A stretch of 64,000 nucleotides of DNA from Brevibacillus reuszeri (GTDB lineage: Bacteria; Bacillota; Bacilli; Brevibacillales; Brevibacillaceae): the NCBI RefSeq assembly GCF_001187725.1, contig NZ_LGIQ01000017.1, forward strand, positions 310,001 to 374,000, given 5' to 3'. A program made the translations under genes and the position numbers. Positions 60,328 through 64,000 of the stretch are shown here, in pieces. Each line of letters begins with the position of its first letter. Position 1 is the stretch's first letter. Below the pieces are notes generated by a model that worked only from the letters and a program-made list of their open reading frames with translations, made no database searches and was not told the DNA's origin.

Positions 60328-61299
60328 TTAACGCTCTGAATATCGGCTCACGATGCCAGCCAGCTTCGCTGCATCCACATTGCTGCCACTGACGATGGTC
60401 AGCACCTTTTTCCCCTGGAGGTCAGGTACCGTTCCCTGTAGCAATGCGGCAATTCCTACTGCCCCGGAGCCTTCTACCATGAGGTGATGCTCTTTTGCCA
60501 GCCAGTACATGGCCTCTGCAACATGCTCTTCTTCTACGAGTACAATATCGTCCACGATCTCAAGCGCCAAATCCAGATTTCCCTGGGTAATTCCACCGTG
60601 CAGACCATCTGCAAGTGAATCGCTGTACTCCACATCAGCCAGTCGTTTTTCACGGAAAGAATAATACCACGGTGGAGAAGCGTGGGTCTGTATGCCAATA
60701 ACTTTTACATCCGGCTTGATCGCCTTAGCCGCCAGAGCTACCCCGCAAATTAGCCCACCACCACCTGCTGGTACGAGAATCACGTCAAAATCCGGTTCTT
60801 CCAGAAGCGCCTCCAGTCCTGCGGTTCCTTGTCCGGCAATAATCTCATTATCTTCAAAGGCGTGAACAAACGTCCTGCCCGTCTCCTCTGCCAGCTTGTA
60901 GGCGTAGCTTTCCGCCTCGTCATAGCTGTCGCCATGAACAACCAGCTCAGCCCCATAGCGCTTGATACCTGCTTTTTTCGTCTCTGGCGCTGTTTTCGGC
61001 ACGACAATCAGCGCAGAAATCCCTTTTAGCGAGGCCGCATAAGCAACCCCTTGGGCATGGTTGCCAGCAGAAGCGGTGATTACTCCCCGCGCGAGCTCTT
61101 CCTCTCGGAGCGAAGCGATTTTATTCAGTGCTCCTCTCGCCTTGAAAGACCCGGTTTTTTGATGGCACTCCAGCTTCATCCACACATCCGCACCAGACAA
61201 GCCGGACAGTACCGCTGATTGAATCAGGGGTGTCTGGATGACTTGTCCTCTCAAATGTTTGTGTGCTTTGACAATATCGAGAAAAGATACAGTTAGCAT
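60328..61299 (-). CDS. Threonine/serine dehydratase (catabolic type)
   Basis: A 323-residue fold-type II PLP enzyme that deaminates threonine or serine to 2-oxobutyrate or pyruvate. The PLP lysine is in KTGSFKARGALNKI (about residue 53), the phosphate loop is PAGGGGLICG (about 178-187), and TASAGNHAQGVAYAA is the substrate-binding loop. It has no C-terminal ACT domain, so it resembles the short catabolic enzyme rather than feedback-regulated IlvA. AAGGAGG precedes the ATG. It lies 74 bases after an M20 amidohydrolase on the same strand and is probably co-transcribed. Confidence 0.92.
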   Translation of the reverse strand: MLTVSFLDIVKAHKHLRGQVIQTPLIQSAVLSGLSGADVWMKLECHQKTGSFKARGALNKIASLREEELARGVITASAGNHAQGVAYAASLKGISALIVVPKTAPETKKAGIKRYGAELVVHGDSYDEAESYAYKLAEETGRTFVHAFEDNEIIAGQGTAGLEALLEEPDFDVILVPAGGGGLICGVALAAKAIKPDVKVIGIQTHASPPWYYSFREKRLADVEYSDSLADGLHGGITQGNLDLALEIVDDIVLVEEEHVAEAMYWLAKEHHLMVEGSGAVGIAALLQGTVPDLQGKKVLTIVSGSNVDAAKLAGIVSRYSER

Positions 61300-61373
61300 A
61301 TAGACTTCCTCCTTATTTCGAAAAACTGGCTGCTACGCCATGCTTTTTGGCAGGCTCACGCTCGTCTTTCTTT

Positions 61374-62522
61374 TCAGTCAAAATCCTTGACCAATTGAAT
61401 AAACAGCTCGACCCCTGTAGGGATCACATCCTCGTCGATATCAAATCGGGGATGATGATGCGGGAAAGAGCTTTTTTCTCCACCCATCCCGATAAACACA
61501 AAGGAACCGGGCTTCTTCTCCAGATAATAGGAAAAGTCTTCTCCCCCCATAACTGGCTCCACATAAGACAGCACTTCTGCACCAAAATGCTCGGTGACGA
61601 CACCTGCGACGTACTCGCTCATCCCTTTGTCATTTACGACTGGCGGCGTGCCCCAGTCCACGATGACCTCACCTATTGCTCCCCAAGCGCTGCATAAAGC
61701 CTCGATCGTCTGCTTCAGCTCGGTAGCCAGCAGTCGCCTCGTCTTTTCCGATTGCGCCCGGATCGTTCCGTACAGAATCGCTTGATTCGGGATGATATTG
61801 TAGGTAGTTCCAGACTCCATCCGGCAAATTGAAATCACCGCTGGCTCTATCGGATTCACCCGCCGTGACACGACGCCCTGGACTGCCGCAATGACCTGAC
61901 TCGCTACATAGATCGGGTCAATCGTCTCATGCGGCATGGAGCCATGTCCACCATGTCCCGTAATGACGATGCGCAAGTCATCCGAGGAAGCCATCATCGC
62001 TCCAGTGCTAATCCCGATTTTGCCTTTCTCAAGCGGCTGCCAGAGATGAAGTCCAAATACAGCGTCTACGTTGTCCATCACACCTTGACGTACGAGCGCT
62101 TCCGCACCGCTCGGAAGCATCTCCTCCGATGACTGGAAGAGAAACAGCACATTGGGACGTACCTCGCCCCTGTTCTCTGAGAGCCACTTCGCTGTCGCAA
62201 GCAGGATGGCCGTGTGTCCGTCATGCCCACATACATGCGCGACCCCCGGATTTTTGGAAAGATACGATTTCAATCCTTCTTCGTTCACAGGCAATGCATC
62301 GATATCGGCACGTAGTGCAATCGTCTTGCTTCCATCCGTTCCACGCAAAAAGCCGACGACGCTGGGAGGCTCACATGGCATCAGTTCGATTTGCCACTCT
62401 TGCAGCCATTTTCGAATATAAGCAGCCGTCTGATACTCTTCCCCAGACAGCTCCGGGTATTGATGCAAAAAACGCCGCTCGTTCACCGTCCATTGGGCGA
62501 GAGTCGAGGTACAAAGTGTCAT
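61374..62522 (-). CDS. M20 family amidohydrolase (N-acyl-amino-acid hydrolase type)
   Basis: A 382-residue metallopeptidase-fold hydrolase. Metal-ligand motifs are VCGHDGHTAILLATA (about 95-108), FQSSEEMLPSGAEAL (about 130-144), GLHLWQPLEKGKIG and VMGGEDFSYYLEKKPG near 340. The group cleaves N-acyl or N-carbamoyl amino acids, such as N-acetyl-cysteine derivatives and indole-3-acetyl-amino acids. The substrate is unknown. AAAGGAG precedes the ATG. With the dehydratase and the upstream aminotransferase it suggests amino-acid salvage. Confidence 0.93.
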   Translation of the reverse strand: MTLCTSTLAQWTVNERRFLHQYPELSGEEYQTAAYIRKWLQEWQIELMPCEPPSVVGFLRGTDGSKTIALRADIDALPVNEEGLKSYLSKNPGVAHVCGHDGHTAILLATAKWLSENRGEVRPNVLFLFQSSEEMLPSGAEALVRQGVMDNVDAVFGLHLWQPLEKGKIGISTGAMMASSDDLRIVITGHGGHGSMPHETIDPIYVASQVIAAVQGVVSRRVNPIEPAVISICRMESGTTYNIIPNQAILYGTIRAQSEKTRRLLATELKQTIEALCSAWGAIGEVIVDWGTPPVVNDKGMSEYVAGVVTEHFGAEVLSYVEPVMGGEDFSYYLEKKPGSFVFIGMGGEKSSFPHHHPRFDIDEDVIPTGVELFIQLVKDFD

Positions 62523-62650
62523 GGCCTACACTCCTTTTTGTCAAAATGGTCCATAGCCGATCAACTTACAGCGGCAACTCCGTACTGTATCAATAAAAAT
62601 CTCAGATATTCCATCTCCAAACTGGTAGGCGAGCACAGCAGTCTGGAGCA

Positions 62651-62680
62651 ATATCATTTTTGTTCAGAATATTCATTCAA
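62651..62680 (-). promoter_or_regulatory. Possible promoter of the amidohydrolase-dehydratase operon
   Basis: TTGAAT and TGATAT with an 18-base spacer on the minus strand. Weak match, long leader. Confidence 0.3.
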
Positions 62681-62791
62681 TTACGAATGCCAAAAGACGA
62701 CTCCGGAAGCTTCAACCAAGCTGGTGTGCACACTGCTCACCAGACCAGAGGCTCTACAGGTGTAGAATCAATGAATGTGATGACCGGGAGC

Positions 62792-62821
62792 AGAGCCTCC
62801 CTCACAAATGAAGGAGACTCT
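62792..62821 (-). terminator. Hairpin after the aminotransferase gene
   Basis: AGAGTCTCCTTCA and TGAGGGAGGCTCT pair at 11 of 13 positions, 23 bases after the stop. There is no T run, so it is a weak terminator or a stabilising structure. Confidence 0.45.
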
Positions 62822-62843
62822 GGCTGCCCATAAGCCTATTGCG

Positions 62844-63965
62844 TTACTTTTTTGTAGCGAGGAACTCAGAAACCTTTTCCAAGCCAGCCTTCAGTACCTC
62901 TGTAGAGCAGGCGTAACCGATCCGCACCCAGCCCTCCATGTCAAAGCAGCTACCCGGTGTCAAAAACGCGCCGGTTGAGCGGAACAAATCGATGCAAAAT
63001 GCTTCTGATGGGATGTCCAACTCGTATTTCAGCATCGCGGTTGTTCCTGCCTGTGGCTTCACATATGAAACCAATGGCTCACTTGCTACCCAGTCATCCA
63101 GAATCTGAAGATTATCGCGGACGATTTTCAGGTTGCGCTCCATGATCTTGTCACGATTTTTCAGAGCGTGCACAGCCAGCATATCATCCAGCATTCCGCA
63201 GCTGATTGTCGTGTAGTCGCGGTGCTGGAAGCAGTTCTTGATGACGTCTACTGGTGCTGCGATCCAGCCCAATCGAATGCCTGCAAGCGAAAACACCTTG
63301 GACATGCTGCTGGTTGAAATTCCTTTTTCGTACAGATCCACAATGGAAGGAATCGTGATCTCTGGGTCTTGGTGCAGATTGCGATAAACCTCGTCACATA
63401 GCAGATACGCATCCACAGAACGGGCGATTTCTACGATTTCGCGGAGAATCGCTTCGTCCATCAACGCACCAGACGGATTGTTCGGGTTGTTAATGCAAAT
63501 CAGCTTGGTCTTGTCCGTAACGAGCGAGCGCAGCTCGTCGAGGTCTGGTAAAAACTGATTCTCTGGAAGCAATCTGAGCAGCTTCACCTGTGCCCCGAAC
63601 GATTCAGGAACGGAATAGATCTGCTGATACGTCGGATGAACCGTGATTACCTCGTCACCTGGCTGCACGAGCGAGAACAGGGTCAGAAAATTGGCCCCAA
63701 TCGCACCGTTCATAGCCAAAATGTTTTCCGGCTTCATCGTCTTGTACATACCGGCAACCAGGCTGCGGAATTCCGGCGAGCCTTCGATATGACCATACGT
63801 CAGCTTCTGTGCTGCCATTTCTTTGAAAAAGTCCTCCGGCTCAGCCGATAGACGAATCAGCTCCTCGACTGTCAGGGAGTCTACACATGTCTCGGCAATA
63901 TTGTAGACAGCCTCCAGCTCGTATTCGTTCATCCATTCTTCTACCTTAAAAGGGGCAATTCTCAT
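62844..63965 (-). CDS. Class I/II aminotransferase (capreomycidine synthase/VioD-like)
   Basis: A 373-residue fold-type I PLP enzyme. The PLP lysine lies in SSMSKVFSLAGIRLGW (about residue 229), with INNPNNPSGALMDE near 155-168 and the conserved arginine near the C-terminus (WVRIGYACSTEVLK). The N-terminus IAPFKVEEWMNEYE is typical of a Bacillota subgroup related to capreomycidine synthases, many of which act on ordinary amino acids, so that name is not a function. AAGGAGAG precedes the ATG at 63965. The likely role is amino-acid transamination. Confidence 0.88.
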   Translation of the reverse strand: MRIAPFKVEEWMNEYELEAVYNIAETCVDSLTVEELIRLSAEPEDFFKEMAAQKLTYGHIEGSPEFRSLVAGMYKTMKPENILAMNGAIGANFLTLFSLVQPGDEVITVHPTYQQIYSVPESFGAQVKLLRLLPENQFLPDLDELRSLVTDKTKLICINNPNNPSGALMDEAILREIVEIARSVDAYLLCDEVYRNLHQDPEITIPSIVDLYEKGISTSSMSKVFSLAGIRLGWIAAPVDVIKNCFQHRDYTTISCGMLDDMLAVHALKNRDKIMERNLKIVRDNLQILDDWVASEPLVSYVKPQAGTTAMLKYELDIPSEAFCIDLFRSTGAFLTPGSCFDMEGWVRIGYACSTEVLKAGLEKVSEFLATKK

Positions 63966-64000
63966 CGCGCGCTCTCTCCTTTTCTCGTTCTTATCCTTTT

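Larger units (their letters stand above)
62523..62843. other. Gene-free region between aminotransferase and amidohydrolase
   Basis: A 321-base gap with no convincing coding frame. It contains a promoter-like pair on the minus strand (TTGAAT, 18 bases, TGATAT at 62651-62680) about 130 bases before the amidohydrolase, a GAATATTC palindrome at its -35 side, and a hairpin at 62792-62821. Confidence 0.45.

Overview
The window looks like a chromosomal segment of a Gram-positive Bacillota bacterium, most likely Brevibacillus or a close Paenibacillaceae relative. This is inferred from strong AGGAGG-type ribosome binding sites, frequent GTG and TTG starts, lipoprotein solute-binding proteins, Fur boxes of the TGATAATnATTATCA type, an ECF sigma/DUF4179 anti-sigma pair and roughly even base composition. 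I see no rRNA, tRNA, CRISPR array, prophage or insertion sequence. Most genes lie on the minus strand in metabolic cassettes, each with its own regulator.

Layout. 1-5.7 kb: the end of an SgrR-like regulator, a DJ-1/PfpI gene divergent from a LysR regulator, nagA, a nitronate monooxygenase and a VOC-Nudix fusion. 5.8-13.9 kb: an iron-siderophore region with an ABC exporter, two FecCD permeases, a Btr-like AraC/binding-protein fusion regulator, a siderophore-binding lipoprotein and a second, frameshifted one. It has four Fur boxes and no dedicated import ATPase. 13.9-20.8 kb: 2-aminoethylphosphonate use (DeoR regulator, phnW, phnX and an ABC importer with a fused permease). 20.8-32.6 kb: mixed genes, including a long imperfect hairpin, an ankyrin protein, an MFS transporter, an amino-acid racemase, an ECF sigma/anti-sigma pair beside a duplicated-domain secreted protein, two nucleotide-sugar-type reductase/epimerase proteins, a class V aminotransferase and an FMN reductase.

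32.7-41.7 kb: a carbamoyl-transfer cassette (ankyrin protein, DUF2877, FdrA, DUF1116, NCS1 permease, carbamate kinase) divergent from a PucR regulator. By analogy with E. coli fdrA/ylbE/ylbF/ybcF it should turn a carbamoylated compound such as oxalurate into carbamoyl phosphate and then ATP. An ankyrin gene as the first gene of the operon is unusual. 41.8-45 kb: a NUC1-type nuclease, a GNAT acetyltransferase, a nitroreductase and two small hypothetical proteins.

45.1-59.2 kb is the most novel-looking part: nine co-directional genes behind one strong promoter with a palindromic operator. They encode a ROK repressor, a ferric/sugar-phosphate-type ABC importer (binding protein, ATPase, fused permease), two tandem ~845-residue PIG-L deacetylases with NEW3 domains (one with a signal peptide, one without), an ArgH-like lyase with altered active-site residues, a BadF/NAGK-type sugar kinase and a small cytosolic PIG-L deacetylase. 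I infer an undescribed catabolic route for an N-acetylated amino-sugar conjugate. 59.2-64 kb: a LysR regulator, a threonine/serine dehydratase, an M20 amidohydrolase and a class I aminotransferase, probably for amino-acid salvage.
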